Assembly: GCA_022796725.1 (NCBI GenBank)
Contig: JAAWJE010000015.1
Coordinates: forward strand, 1 to 45,408
Length of the DNA stretch: 45,408 nt
Reading direction: 5' to 3'
Source: Clostridia bacterium
GTDB taxonomy: Bacteria > Bacillota > Clostridia > TANB77 > CAG-508
Positions 19,743-30,407 of this stretch are shown here, piece after piece; within the stretch, counting starts at the first letter, position 1; each line of letters starts with the position of its first letter. Under the pieces are notes generated by a model that saw only the letters and a list, made by a program, of their open reading frames with translations, was not told where the DNA came from and searched no databases. A program made the translations under genes and the position numbers.

Positions 19743-20684
19743 TTAAATTAAACTTATTTGTTCCCTTTTATCTTGAATAATTAAACTTTTTGATTTTGCT
19801 TCTGTTATTTTATCTGTTTTTTCTATATTGCCTAATAATAATGGTGAATTTTTATCATGTAACTTAATATTTTCTTTTGCTAAGTCTGGTCTTTTATTAG
19901 CATAACAATATTTGCAACCATTTAGGCAAGTATCATAAGCACCAATATCTCTACTTGGAATACAATTACAACCTTTTCTCATAGGATTAGACTTTACATT
20001 TTTATATTTTACATTATTTGCTTGTTCTAATATTTCTTTAGTTGTACAACCTGATATATTAATACCATATTTTTCGTAATTTTCATCTGTACCACAAGTT
20101 TGAACATATAAGTTACATTCTTTTGATAATTCACCAATACCTTTTAAAATTTTAATTTTATTATCTTCTGTGAAAGAAATAATTTCAGGCATATTATAAT
20201 CTAATTTTTTATACATTTCTACAAAGCTAAATATACATCTTTGAACATAAGGCGCAATTTGCTTCGCCATAATTTTAAATGTTTCTAAATGCTTATCTAC
20301 TCCATATTTTTTAGTTAGAAGTATTGGATCGTATCTCCATAAAACTTTTTCTTTTCCTACAATTTTTGATAATTCTATTAATGTTTTTATAGATTCTTCT
20401 ATGCTTGGCACATTTGGCTCTATATCAGTCCCATAAGCAGTTATTGTATAATGGCATATAATTCTATATTTTTCATTTATTTTTTTCATATATTTTAAAA
20501 TAGGTTTATAATTTTTTGAGCAAAATATTAAACAATCTATATCTTCTGGTTTCATACTTATTTTAGAAACATTATTTTGAAATAAAGGATTTCTTGAATA
20601 AGCAAATCCTTCATTCATTCTATTTATTAACCATTCACTATAATAATTTACTATATCTGTTCTTCCGCCTACATTTACTATCAA
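19743..20684 (-). CDS. DUF1848 family protein with SPL-like Cys motif
   Basis: MIVNVGGRTDIVNYYSEWLINRMNEGFAYSRNP; C-terminal CLNGCKYCYANKRPD. Confidence 0.88.
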   Translation of the reverse strand: MIVNVGGRTDIVNYYSEWLINRMNEGFAYSRNPLFQNNVSKISMKPEDIDCLIFCSKNYKPILKYMKKINEKYRIICHYTITAYGTDIEPNVPSIEESIKTLIELSKIVGKEKVLWRYDPILLTKKYGVDKHLETFKIMAKQIAPYVQRCIFSFVEMYKKLDYNMPEIISFTEDNKIKILKGIGELSKECNLYVQTCGTDENYEKYGINISGCTTKEILEQANNVKYKNVKSNPMRKGCNCIPSRDIGAYDTCLNGCKYCYANKRPDLAKENIKLHDKNSPLLLGNIEKTDKITEAKSKSLIIQDKREQISLI

Positions 20685-20710
20685 TCCTTTAAATACTCCT
20701 TTTATGTATA

Positions 20711-21115
20711 TTATAAAATATATGTTATATTAGATATTACATTCAAATTTAATGCAAGTATAAAAAATATTATACCAATTAACATATAACGCATATATGT
20801 ATTATCCTTCTTTTTTATTACTTCTTCTGGTTTGTTAGGATTATATATAATTTCTACTTGTGTTTCTAATTTTAGTTTAACTATACTATAATATTCAAAT
20901 ATATACTCTTGTTTATCAATTTCATATCTAATAGTTGAATAATAATACTTACTTCCTCTATAACCTTTTTTCTCTCTGAGTCCTATAACTGTTCCAATTG
21001 TTTCTTTATAAATCTTTTTCTTTTTACTATGATTATATTTTTTAGAAGCACCTATACAAATAAATATAAATGATAAAATATAAAACGCTAAATAATATAA
21101 AAATATTAACTTCAT
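20711..21115 (-). CDS. DUF3592-like two-TM protein
   Basis: GTVIGLREKKGYRGSKYYYSTIRYEIDKQEYIFEYYSIVKLKLETQVEIIYNPNKPEEV. Confidence 0.7.
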   Translation of the reverse strand: MKLIFLYYLAFYILSFIFICIGASKKYNHSKKKKIYKETIGTVIGLREKKGYRGSKYYYSTIRYEIDKQEYIFEYYSIVKLKLETQVEIIYNPNKPEEVIKKKDNTYMRYMLIGIIFFILALNLNVISNITYIL

Positions 21116-21196
21116 TTAATTTCTCCTAATATGTTTTGTATTTAATAATATTTAATTCGTTATTTTAATTATAAACATTAATTAAAATATTTTTTA

Positions 21197-21658
21197 TTAT
21201 AGTAGATTCATTATTCCATAAGTTATAAAAGGACTAGCATACATTATTAAATAGACTAATGTTATCCATGGTTGATATTCAATATAAAATCTTCTAAATG
21301 TTAATGATAACGGATGCTTTATAAGTACCCATCCAACTAAATCTATTACTATTGCAGATGTTCCCCATAAAATAGATGTTGCTATTACATTTGATAAAGT
21401 TACTGTATCTAATCCTTTGAAATACATATAAGCAAATATTGGCAAAATTATTAAGTTATATAAAGGGTGCCATGGTTTCGTTTTGTTATATGCTTCTCCT
21501 AAACCTTTGCCTTTTCCTCCACTCTCTTTCATAGATTTCATGTGTAATACTTTAATATTAAATACAGTATGAATAAAACCTATCCATGTTATTACTACAT
21601 AACCTATAAAAAAATACAATAATGAAAAACCTATTTTTTCCATTTTCCTATCCTCCAA
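21197..21658 (-). CDS. Small integral membrane protein
   Basis: Intact 153-aa ORF with four hydrophobic segments; family not recognised. Confidence 0.65.
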   Translation of the reverse strand: MEDRKMEKIGFSLLYFFIGYVVITWIGFIHTVFNIKVLHMKSMKESGGKGKGLGEAYNKTKPWHPLYNLIILPIFAYMYFKGLDTVTLSNVIATSILWGTSAIVIDLVGWVLIKHPLSLTFRRFYIEYQPWITLVYLIMYASPFITYGIMNLL

Positions 21659-21697
21659 TCAATTCGACAAATTACTATTTTATATTTACTTATGAAT

Positions 21698-22197
21698 TTA
21701 AAATACAACTATTGATATTATTATTGTATTTATTATCATTGATATAATAGCAATAATAATACACTTTTTTCCTATATCTCTTTCTTCTATTTCTTCTTTT
21801 GATAGTAAAATCGCTCCTAAAATTAACCCTACTAATGGTATTATATAACTTATAATATATTGAAAAGAATAACTTGTTTTTTCTTCATTTTCTTTATCTT
21901 TATTATAATATTCCAAATTATAATATTTTTCTTTATTAAGTTTAGCACCACAAAAAGAACAATTATCATTACTAAAAGAGTTTGGTCCAAAACATTTTGG
22001 ACATTCTATTTCATTTGGTAATAATTTTTTATCTTTTCTTATTCTTTTTTCTTAAAATCATCAATTTTAGTTTTTATAATTATTCTTTCTTCTTCAGTGT
22101 ATAACTCTTTTTGTGTTTCATATATTAGTTCAAGTTCTTCTAATGAATTATCTTCGATTTCTTGTAAAAATTTTTCTTTATTCCTTCTATACTCCAT
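21698..22197 (-). CDS. Zinc-ribbon two-TM protein, apparently one gene split by a -1 shift at an A6 run
   Basis: Upstream frame MEYRRNKEKFLQEIEDNSLEELELIYETQKELYTEEERIIIKTKIDDFKKK(E*); downstream frame ...KDKKLLPNEIECPKCFGPNSFSNDNCSFCGAKLNKEKYYNLEYYNKD... continues into track ORF 21698..21916 with no good start codon. Confidence 0.6.
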
Positions 22198-22395
22198 TAA
22201 AAATTACTATTTAAAATCATATATATCTAATATATATTTTTGTATATTATTAATTTTATACTGTTTTTGATATTTAGCTTTAATTATATATCTTCTATAA
22301 ATAACTTATATAGCAGATATTAACTAACAATATTAAACATTAGTTCTAAGTCAAAATTAAAATATTTTAACTTATTTTTATATATTTCAAAACTT

Positions 22396-23283
22396 TTATT
22401 TTACATTTTTTTCTATTGTTTCTGCAAATTCATTCATAAACTCTATCAATCTATAATATTTATATAGAACTTCTTTTTCGTCAGATACACTAAACAATAA
22501 CATATTATCAGTAAAAAATCTTACATACAATCCATTTTTATGAATCATAAATTCAAGTGTGATATCAAACTCCCTTTTTACTTCTTTAACTAATTGTATT
22601 ATCTTTTCATCTACTATTTTATTCGCATATTTTATATCTTCAGAGTACATATATAGATTTTCTTCTTTAATTTCAGCTTTTTCTTTTTTGTTAATTTTGC
22701 TATCTACTTTCATAACATCGATTTCATCTATATTCTCATTTAATTCACAAAAAGCAAAAGCCCCTTTAAATAAACAAATTTTCTTTTTATTATCTTTATC
22801 ATGTTTTTCTATTGTTATATTTGCAATTCCTATTTTTCTACCATTCTTTTCTCCACTCATACAACAATTAGATTCAAATTCATTATAACTTTTATTAAAT
22901 CCTGATTTTCTATATTTTAATTCTGATATTTCTCCATTTTTTTCATATATAAAACCATCTTTAATATGTATTGCAAATTCTTCTAATACTTTTTCTTTAA
23001 ATTCATTTTTCTTATTTGAAATTTTCTTATTTTTAAAATACATATATATTATAAGTATTAAACATACTAATAAAACTCCTATACAAGCAGAAATTTTTAA
23101 GACTCTATTTGGAAATACTGCTATTATAAATAAAAATAATAACACTATTCCTATAAATAACATCTCAAATTGTCTTTTTTCTAATATCTCTAATTTAATA
23201 TTATTTTTCTCTTTTTCAATTTTTTCATTAACCCATTTATTTATTTCTAAAAATTCTTCTGGATACCTTCTCTTATCTTTCAT
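22396..23283 (-). CDS. DUF3137-like membrane protein
   Basis: Two TMs then CCMSGEKNGRKIGIANITIEKHDKDNKKKICLFKGAFAFCEL pattern. Confidence 0.6.
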   Translation of the reverse strand: MKDKRRYPEEFLEINKWVNEKIEKEKNNIKLEILEKRQFEMLFIGIVLLFLFIIAVFPNRVLKISACIGVLLVCLILIIYMYFKNKKISNKKNEFKEKVLEEFAIHIKDGFIYEKNGEISELKYRKSGFNKSYNEFESNCCMSGEKNGRKIGIANITIEKHDKDNKKKICLFKGAFAFCELNENIDEIDVMKVDSKINKKEKAEIKEENLYMYSEDIKYANKIVDEKIIQLVKEVKREFDITLEFMIHKNGLYVRFFTDNMLLFSVSDEKEVLYKYYRLIEFMNEFAETIEKNVK

Positions 23284-23376
23284 AATTATACCTCTTTTGT
23301 TTTTATATATTATTTATTATATAGTAAATATATTTTCTATACAATATAAATAAAAAGAAAAAATTACAGCATAATA

Positions 23377-23419
23377 AAAGGAATGTTATTTATATTTTTT
23401 CATAAATACATTCCTTTTG
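23377..23419 (-). terminator. Intrinsic terminator downstream of aminopeptidase
   Basis: aaaaggaatgt...acattcctttt. Confidence 0.7.
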
Positions 23420-23438
23420 TTATATATTTTTTAATATA

Positions 23439-24554
23439 TTACATTAAATTTTCTGGATTTAATGACTCTAATTCTGGTAAAACAAATCTTCCATTTTTTC
23501 TTATTAGTACATCATCAAAATAAATTTCTCCTCCGCCTTTTTCTTCTGTTTGAATGCATACTAAATCCCAATGTATTGCTGAAATGTTTCCATTAAACAT
23601 ATCTTGATATGCTCTTCCTGGTGTAAAATGAAAACTTCCTGCAATTTTTTCATCAAATAAAATATCATTCATTGGTTTAGTAACATAAGGATTTACACCT
23701 AATGCAAATTCTCCTATATATCTTGCTCCTTCATCTGTATCTAATATTTCATTTAATTTTTTAGTATTATTTGAAGTTGCATTAATTATTTTTCCTTCTT
23801 TAAATTCTAAAACAATATCTGAAAAAGTAGTGTTTCTATATGTTGAAACAGCATTATAAGAAATTTTTCCATTTACAGAATCTTTAATTGGTGCTGTATA
23901 TACTTCTCCATCTGGAATATTACATTCTCCAGCACATTTTATTGCTCCCATTCCCTTTATCGAAAAACTTAAATCAGTTCCAGGACCAACAATATGAACT
24001 TTATCTGTTCTACTTATTAATTCTTTTAGAGCATCCATAGCCTTGTCCATCTTAGCATAATCTAAATTACATACGTTAAAGTAAAAATCTTCAAATTCTT
24101 CTGTATTCATAGAAGCAAGTTGTGCCATAGAAGCATTTGGATATCTTAAAATAACCCACTTAGTATTATCAACTCTCTCATTTAATACATCATTCATATA
24201 TTCCTTTTCATATAACTCCATTTGTTCAGATGAAATATTAATTGCATTTGTTATATTCTCAGCAGCTCTTACTGCAATATAAGCATCCATTTTTTTCATC
24301 TGTTCTAATTCTTCATCTCTCATTATATTAAAAATTTCTTTATCTCCATCTTTTATAAGTGTATTAGTTATATTTTCATCACTTATTCTTACAAATGGTT
24401 TTCCTTTTACTTTATATACTTCTTTTATTATTTCTCTTCCTAAATCAAGTCCATCTAATCCATTTATAGAAATTAGAATTTTTTCATTTTCTTTTAATTT
24501 GACACTATAATTTACAAGTCCATGTGCCAATTTTTTAATTCTTTCGTCTACCAT
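23439..24554 (-). CDS. M29-family aminopeptidase
   Basis: VHIVGPGTDLSFSIKGM, CNIPDGEVYTAPIKDSVNGKI, SAIHWDLVC. Confidence 0.93.
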   Translation of the reverse strand: MVDERIKKLAHGLVNYSVKLKENEKILISINGLDGLDLGREIIKEVYKVKGKPFVRISDENITNTLIKDGDKEIFNIMRDEELEQMKKMDAYIAVRAAENITNAINISSEQMELYEKEYMNDVLNERVDNTKWVILRYPNASMAQLASMNTEEFEDFYFNVCNLDYAKMDKAMDALKELISRTDKVHIVGPGTDLSFSIKGMGAIKCAGECNIPDGEVYTAPIKDSVNGKISYNAVSTYRNTTFSDIVLEFKEGKIINATSNNTKKLNEILDTDEGARYIGEFALGVNPYVTKPMNDILFDEKIAGSFHFTPGRAYQDMFNGNISAIHWDLVCIQTEEKGGGEIYFDDVLIRKNGRFVLPELESLNPENLM

Positions 24555-24610
24555 ATAATTTATCCTCCTTTTTTTTAGAAATTATATCACCATATTTTTC
24601 TTTAATCAAT

Positions 24611-24642
24611 AAAAAAGGAGAAACAATTAGTTTCTCCTAAAT
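24611..24642 (-). terminator. Intrinsic terminator
   Basis: ggagaaac-aatta-gtttctcc with T run on - strand. Confidence 0.8.
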
Positions 24643-24658
24643 TTTTAGTATGTTTAAA

Positions 24659-26503
24659 TTAGTAATTAATTGTTGAATTATAACTAGACTCATTTGTTAA
24701 TGTCGAATTATAATCATACGGATTTTGTATAGTACTATTATATCCATTTATTATACTATTACTATAATCATACATTGTATTAGTATTTGTAGAATTATAA
24801 TCTAATCCATTATCAATAGTTTTATTATTTTTCAAGCTATTTAGATTTTCAATGGTTTTATATAAATCAGATGATTGTATTTTAGTCATTATTTGCATAG
24901 CTTTTGGTGTAATCTCTGTTATGTATTTTTCTAAGTCAGTCTTTGAATTCTCAGATAATACATCAATAGCATTAGTTCTATTTATTTCTTTAACTGTAAT
25001 ATCTGCTTTCTTTATACTTTCTACTATATCAAATGAAAAACCTATATTCATATAATTTGGAACATTCATATTTACTTTTAATTTTGTTTTTGTTGCATAT
25101 TCATCTTTAGTATTATTTGTTACATTAACATCTGCTGATAAGTCTACACTTCCTAATACTGTTCCATTTTGCTCAGCTTTACCTTTTATAAAAAATACTG
25201 ATTCTTTATCAGACTTTAATTCAATACCTAATTCTGCATCAGCTTTAACACCTGATTGGTCGATTTGTAATTCTAATGATTTTTTATCTTTTTTATCATT
25301 AATTTTTCCTGTTAAAAGTTCTTTATCATTAACGTTTACTTCTATATCAGCTCCATCTTTAACAAATGTTAATGACACTACTGCTGAATTGTCATCTTCT
25401 GTGTATTCAAAATCAACACCATAAGTATTAAATATTGTTCCATATCCAGTTACTACTATGTTACCATCAAATTTAATTGTTGATTCAAGTGAAGATTTTA
25501 ATTGTTCTACACCTTCATCTATTGTTTTTTCAATATTTTCTTTTGATAATTCTGATTTTGTTTGTTCATCTAATTGTTCTGAAACTAATCCTATAATTCC
25601 TGATAATTTGTTTAAGATGATTTCTTTTCCTTTATCATCTTTTTCAAATGCTTCAATATAATCACTAATTATATCTCTTACATCACTATCACTTAATTTT
25701 ACTATAGTTTTTGTACACTTTTTCTTTTTGCCATCAACTTTTATTTCTCCTGATTTAGTTGAAATCATGCTAGGTTTAATTCTTTTTTTGAATAAACCAC
25801 TATAAACTTTTTCAAAGTGGTCTTTTTCTTTTTTAGTTAAAGTTGCACTGTCTAATAATGATGTAGACCCTTCTAAATCAAGATTTTCAATTGCTTCAAA
25901 AACTTTTTTAAGTTCAGCATATTCTGTACCTTCTAAAGAATCTGCAAATATTGCTAAGTATTTATCACTAAATTCTGGTAGACTTACAGCTAATGCATTA
26001 TTATTATATGTTACATTTGCTGAAATCTCATCTATTAAGTCTTTAACACTTAAGCTTACAGTTCCCTCCATTGCTTTTTCTTTTTGGTCAACTTTTAAAT
26101 CCATTCCTATTTTAGCATTATTAATTACATTTTTAATAGTATTAATAGTCTCTTCATTAATAGTTGAATTTGTTCCTTGAATTTCAAATGAATCAATGTT
26201 ACTTGTAATTTCTGCTTTATATTGTAAGTCACTACCAGCTAAATTATCAGCCATTTTTACAGTAGCGTTTTCCATCACAGCATCAAGTGGTGCAGTAAAT
26301 GTTTCTTTTGCTTTAGAAATTGCACTAAATAATTTTGATTTTTTTGAAAAATTAACTTTACCCATGCAAGCTCCAAATACAATTCCAGCAATTACAAGAA
26401 CTAAAACAACTATAGCACCTATTATAATAAATTTCTTTTTAGAATTTTTTGGTACCTTCTCTTCTGATTTTATTTCAGAATTTTGATTGTCTAATTCTTC
26501 CAT
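24659..26503 (-). CDS. Large single-TM extracytoplasmic protein with C-terminal YNST repeats
   Basis: MEELDNQNSEIKSEEKVPKNSKKKFIIIGAIVVLVLVIAG...; tail DYNSTNTNTMYDYSNSIINGYNSTIQNPYDYNSTLTNESSYNSTINY; RBS aaggag before ATG at 26503. Confidence 0.75.
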   Translation of the reverse strand: MEELDNQNSEIKSEEKVPKNSKKKFIIIGAIVVLVLVIAGIVFGACMGKVNFSKKSKLFSAISKAKETFTAPLDAVMENATVKMADNLAGSDLQYKAEITSNIDSFEIQGTNSTINEETINTIKNVINNAKIGMDLKVDQKEKAMEGTVSLSVKDLIDEISANVTYNNNALAVSLPEFSDKYLAIFADSLEGTEYAELKKVFEAIENLDLEGSTSLLDSATLTKKEKDHFEKVYSGLFKKRIKPSMISTKSGEIKVDGKKKKCTKTIVKLSDSDVRDIISDYIEAFEKDDKGKEIILNKLSGIIGLVSEQLDEQTKSELSKENIEKTIDEGVEQLKSSLESTIKFDGNIVVTGYGTIFNTYGVDFEYTEDDNSAVVSLTFVKDGADIEVNVNDKELLTGKINDKKDKKSLELQIDQSGVKADAELGIELKSDKESVFFIKGKAEQNGTVLGSVDLSADVNVTNNTKDEYATKTKLKVNMNVPNYMNIGFSFDIVESIKKADITVKEINRTNAIDVLSENSKTDLEKYITEITPKAMQIMTKIQSSDLYKTIENLNSLKNNKTIDNGLDYNSTNTNTMYDYSNSIINGYNSTIQNPYDYNSTLTNESSYNSTINY

Positions 26504-26563
26504 GAAAATTCTCCTTCCCATAATGTTTTTTATATAAAATTTTTTAAAAATATTATATACATT

Positions 26564-27067
26564 TTATTCAACCTTACTTGTATATGTATGTGTATAAGAT
26601 TCTTTACCAATTCTTATATTCATTGCTATCTTATAATTTTCCTTATCTTCATAAGATTCATGTTCTTCTGATAAATTAAAACTTGTAATATTTTCACCTA
26701 AAAGAACTCTATTCAAATATATTTGTTTCTCTATTAATGCAATGATTTTAACATCTGCATCCTCTCCTGTGCCAATTGTTACTTTCATTGCTGTACCTAT
26801 ATTATTCTCTGAAGGTATAAAAGTATAAATATCTTCCTTTTTCTCATAGTTTCCAATTTCTATATTAGTTATATTTGATTCTTTAAGTAGTGAAAGTATT
26901 GAAAGATTTATTTTAGAATAAGCATTTGAATAATCTGAACTATCGCTTATAGAAACTACATTATTATAGAAAAAAGTAGTAATATTTCCTATTATTATTG
27001 CAATTATTAATAATGCACCTACATACATTATTAAACTTACAATTGTTACACCTGTTTCTTTTTTCAT
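26564..27067 (-). CDS. Type IV pilin-like/prepilin N-terminal domain protein
   Basis: MKKETGVTIVSLIMYVGALLIIAIIIGNITTFF resembles a prepilin leader plus hydrophobic helix. Confidence 0.6.
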   Translation of the reverse strand: MKKETGVTIVSLIMYVGALLIIAIIIGNITTFFYNNVVSISDSSDYSNAYSKINLSILSLLKESNITNIEIGNYEKKEDIYTFIPSENNIGTAMKVTIGTGEDADVKIIALIEKQIYLNRVLLGENITSFNLSEEHESYEDKENYKIAMNIRIGKESYTHTYTSKVE

Positions 27068-27139
27068 AAGTACACCTCTGTAATATAATATATTATAAAT
27101 AGAATAAATGCAACCTTTTTTATTTTACTTTATAAAAAT

Positions 27140-27176
27140 AAAAATAGATAGATTCATGAAAAATCTATCTATTTTC
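27140..27176 (-). terminator. Intrinsic terminator downstream of rplL
   Basis: aaaatagatagatt-catgaa-aaatctatctatttt. Confidence 0.8.
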
Positions 27177-27194
27177 TTATATATAAATATACGA

Positions 27195-27563
27195 TTATTG
27201 TAATTCAATAACTGCTCCAGCTTCTGTAAATTTATTTTTAATTTCTTCTGCTTCTTCTTTACTTGCTCCTTCTTTAACTGTTTTTGGTGCACCTTCAACT
27301 AATTCTTTAGCTTCTTTTAATCCTAATCCTGTAACATCTCTTACAACTTTAATTACAGCTATTTTATTTGCTCCAGCATCTTTTAATACTACATTAAAAT
27401 CTGATTTTTCTTCAGCTGCTGCTGCTCCAGCTCCTGCTGCAGGTGCAGCTGCTGCTACTGCAGATACTCCATATTTTTCTTCAATACCTTTTACTAATTC
27501 TGATAATTCGATAACTGTTAAGCTATCTATTTCTTCTAACATTTTTTCTATTTTTTCACTCAT
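27195..27563 (-). CDS. rplL: 50S ribosomal protein L7/L12
   Basis: [40 protein letters not shown]...; RBS ggagg before ATG 27563. Confidence 0.98.
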   Translation of the reverse strand: MSEKIEKMLEEIDSLTVIELSELVKGIEEKYGVSAVAAAAPAAGAGAAAAEEKSDFNVVLKDAGANKIAVIKVVRDVTGLGLKEAKELVEGAPKTVKEGASKEEAEEIKNKFTEAGAVIELQ

Positions 27564-27625
27564 TTTAAAATCCTCCATTATATTTTTATTTTTTATTTTA
27601 AGCATATAATTTGCTTAAGTTAAGC

Positions 27626-28126
27626 TTACGCTTGTTCTTTTTGTTTTGCAACTTGGTCAATTGCAACTGCAAGTTTTGAAATAGTTCCAAGTAAACTTCC
27701 AGCCAATTTTGCAATTAATTCTTCTCTTGATGGAAGTTTTGCTAAAGTTATTATTTCTTCTACTGAAAGTACTTTTCCATCTATAACTCCACCTTTAATC
27801 TTATAGAATTCGTTATTCTTAGCGTATTCATATACAGCTTTAAGTGGTGCTAGGTAATCTTCTTCTGCTGTTATTACTGCAGTAGGACCAACTAATAAAT
27901 CATCTAATCCTTCAATAGAGCTTTCAGATAATGCTCTTTTAGTAATATTGTTTTTTATTACAGAATATTTTCCATTAACATTTCTTAATTTTTTTCTTAA
28001 TTCTGTAACATCAGAAACATTAATTCCTCTATAATCTGTTAAAAGAATTAAAGATGATTTTTTCATTGTTTCAGATAACTTTTTTACTTCCTCTTGCTTT
28101 TGTTTAAGTATTACTTCACTAGCCAA
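27626..28126 (-). CDS. rplJ: 50S ribosomal protein L10
   Basis: LTDYRGINVSDVTELRKKLR; operon context. Confidence 0.97.
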   Translation of the reverse strand: MASEVILKQKQEEVKKLSETMKKSSLILLTDYRGINVSDVTELRKKLRNVNGKYSVIKNNITKRALSESSIEGLDDLLVGPTAVITAEEDYLAPLKAVYEYAKNNEFYKIKGGVIDGKVLSVEEIITLAKLPSREELIAKLAGSLLGTISKLAVAIDQVAKQKEQA

Positions 28127-28159
28127 TATTTACACCTCCTATATTTATATATACATTTT

Positions 28160-28275
28160 ATTTTTTAAATAAAAAACTCCAATTTGCCAAAATCTCAAGG
28201 CAAATTGAAGTTACACTTTATTTACACTTCACTTTTACCTCGGTAGGACTTACTTTTTGCCTACTGTCTTTGGCT
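28160..28275 (-). ncRNA. Ribosomal protein L10 leader with attenuator hairpin
   Basis: - strand: agccaaagacagtaggc...gtcctaccgaggt...aacttcaatttgcc-ttgagatttt-ggcaaattggagtttttt between rplA and rplJ. Confidence 0.88.
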
Positions 28276-28286
28276 AATAAACTATT

Positions 28287-28970
28287 TTATTTTTGGTTTA
28301 TAAATAAACCAGGACCCATTGTTGTTGAAACGGCTACACTTTTAATATATTGTCCTTTTGCTGCAGCTGGTTTAGCTTTAATTATAGCATCTATAATTGT
28401 GTTATAATTTTCTACTAATTTTTCTACTCCAAAAGAAACTTTACCAAATCCTAAATGAATAATATTAGTTTTATCTAATCTATATTCTACTTTACCAGAT
28501 TTAATTTCGCTAATAGCTTTTGTAACATCCATTGTTACTGTTCCAGATTTTGGGTTTGGCATTAATCCTTTAGGACCTAAAACCTTACCTAATCTTCCTA
28601 TAACACCCATCATATCAGGTGTTGCAACTATTACATCATAATCAAACCAGTTTTCTTTTTCGATCTTTGGAATTAATTCTTCTGCTCCTACAAAATCTGC
28701 TCCAGCAGCTTCAGCTTCTTTAGCCTTATCTCCTTTAGCAAAAACTAAAACTCTTAAAGTTTTACCTGTTCCATGAGGAAGTACAACTGTTCCTCTAACT
28801 TGTTGATCAGCGTGTTTTGAATCAACTCCTAATTTTACGTGTAATTCTACTGTCTCATCAAATTTAGTTTTTGGCATTTTTTCAATAATTTCAAATGCTT
28901 CCTTAGTTTCATATACTTTTGATGAATCAACTAATTTAGCACATTCTTGATATCTTTTTCCTCTTTTCAT
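28287..28970 (-). CDS. rplA: 50S ribosomal protein L1
   Basis: [29 protein letters not shown]...[22 protein letters not shown]. Confidence 0.98.
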   Translation of the reverse strand: MKRGKRYQECAKLVDSSKVYETKEAFEIIEKMPKTKFDETVELHVKLGVDSKHADQQVRGTVVLPHGTGKTLRVLVFAKGDKAKEAEAAGADFVGAEELIPKIEKENWFDYDVIVATPDMMGVIGRLGKVLGPKGLMPNPKSGTVTMDVTKAISEIKSGKVEYRLDKTNIIHLGFGKVSFGVEKLVENYNTIIDAIIKAKPAAAKGQYIKSVAVSTTMGPGLFINQK

Positions 28971-29021
28971 TATATCCTCCTTTGGTTCTTACGAATGTTT
29001 CCATTCTCCCAATTTATTTTT

Positions 29022-29450
29022 TTAATCTACTACTACGACACCCATTGATCTTGCAGTTCCTTCTACCATAGTCATAGCACTTTCAATTGATGCAGCATTT
29101 AAATCTTCCATTTTTTGTTCAGCTATTGCTTTAACTTGTTCTTTAGTTATTTTAGCAACTTTCTCTTTATTTGGTTTTCCTGAACCTTTTTGAATCTTTA
29201 AAGCTTTCTTTATTAAAACTGCAACTGGTGGAACTTTTGTAATGAATGTAAATGATTTGTCTTTATAAACAGTTATAACAACTGGTATTATCATTCCAGG
29301 TTGGTTTGCTGTTTTATCATTAAATTCTTTAACAAATTGCATAATGTTTACACCACTTGAACCTAATGCTGGTCCTACTGGTGGAGCTGGTGTTGCTTTA
29401 CCTGCTTCAATTTGTAATTTTATTACATTAACTACTTCCTTCTCTGCCAT
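29022..29450 (-). CDS. rplK: 50S ribosomal protein L11
   Basis: [35 protein letters not shown]. Confidence 0.98.
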   Translation of the reverse strand: MAEKEVVNVIKLQIEAGKATPAPPVGPALGSSGVNIMQFVKEFNDKTANQPGMIIPVVITVYKDKSFTFITKVPPVAVLIKKALKIQKGSGKPNKEKVAKITKEQVKAIAEQKMEDLNAASIESAMTMVEGTARSMGVVVVD

Positions 29451-29480
29451 TTTCTTTTAAGCACCTCCTTCTACTGAATA

Positions 29481-30017
29481 TTAATCAATTTTTTGCACTT
29501 GTGAAAATTCAAGTTCTACTGGAGTTTCTCTTCCAAACATAGAAACTAAAACTTTTACCTTATGCTTTTCTTTATTAATTTCTTCCACTACACCTACAAA
29601 GTTTTCTAATGGTCCATTGATAACTCTTACATTATCTTTTACATCATAGTCAACATTTACTGGTACTTCATCAAATCCCATATTTCTTATTTCTTCATCT
29701 GTAAGTGGTATAGGGTCAGTACCAGATCCGACGAATCCAGTAACACCCCTTGTATTTCTTACTATGTACCAAGATTCTTCAGTTACTATCATTTTTACTA
29801 AAACATATCCTGGAAAAACTTTTTTTAAATTAGTTTTCCTTTTTCCATCTTTAATTTCAACTTGTTCTTCCATTGGAACAACTATGTTAAAGAAAAATTC
29901 TTCTAATTCACGATTTTTTATAGTTTTTTCTAAATCTGTTTTAACTTTATTTTCATAACCTGAATATGTATGAACAACATACCATCTTGGCTCTGAGCTT
30001 GCATTACTCTGAGACAT
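29481..30017 (-). CDS. nusG: Transcription termination/antitermination protein NusG
   Basis: RWYVVHTYSGYENKVKTDLEK, NTRGVTGFVGSG, KOW motif. Confidence 0.97.
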   Translation of the reverse strand: MSQSNASSEPRWYVVHTYSGYENKVKTDLEKTIKNRELEEFFFNIVVPMEEQVEIKDGKRKTNLKKVFPGYVLVKMIVTEESWYIVRNTRGVTGFVGSGTDPIPLTDEEIRNMGFDEVPVNVDYDVKDNVRVINGPLENFVGVVEEINKEKHKVKVLVSMFGRETPVELEFSQVQKID

Positions 30018-30042
30018 TTTCTAGCCTCCTTTAACTATATTT

Positions 30043-30378
30043 TTACTCATCTGTTCCTTCTGTTGTTGCATTTTCAGAAGTTTTTTCATCTTCTGTTATT
30101 GCATTTGCTTCTTCAACAGCATTTTCTGTACTATTATTAGTACCTTCAATTTTTTGTATAACAGTCTCAGATTTATCTACTATAAATTGATATCCGTTAT
30201 CAAAAATTACATCTAAGCAAAATACTATAGCAGCTGTAATTAAAATCATACCTATAACAATAGCTGTATTGTTTACAAGTTGTTTAGGTGTTGGCCAAAC
30301 TACCTTCTTTAATTCAGCCCTAAAATCTTTGAAAAAACCTTTTTTTTCTTTTTTCGTTTTCTTTGTATCTTTAGCCAT
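30043..30378 (-). CDS. secE: Preprotein translocase subunit SecE
   Basis: GFFKDFRAELKKVVWPTPKQLVNNT plus TM; position rpmG-secE-nusG. Confidence 0.93.
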   Translation of the reverse strand: MAKDTKKTKKEKKGFFKDFRAELKKVVWPTPKQLVNNTAIVIGMILITAAIVFCLDVIFDNGYQFIVDKSETVIQKIEGTNNSTENAVEEANAITEDEKTSENATTEGTDE

Positions 30379-30407
30379 TTCATTTCCTCCTCATTTAAAG
30401 GACTATA

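Noticed and set aside
28160-28275. Possible novel riboswitch between rplA and rplJ
   Set aside because: Sequence and position match the known L10 leader autoregulatory element.
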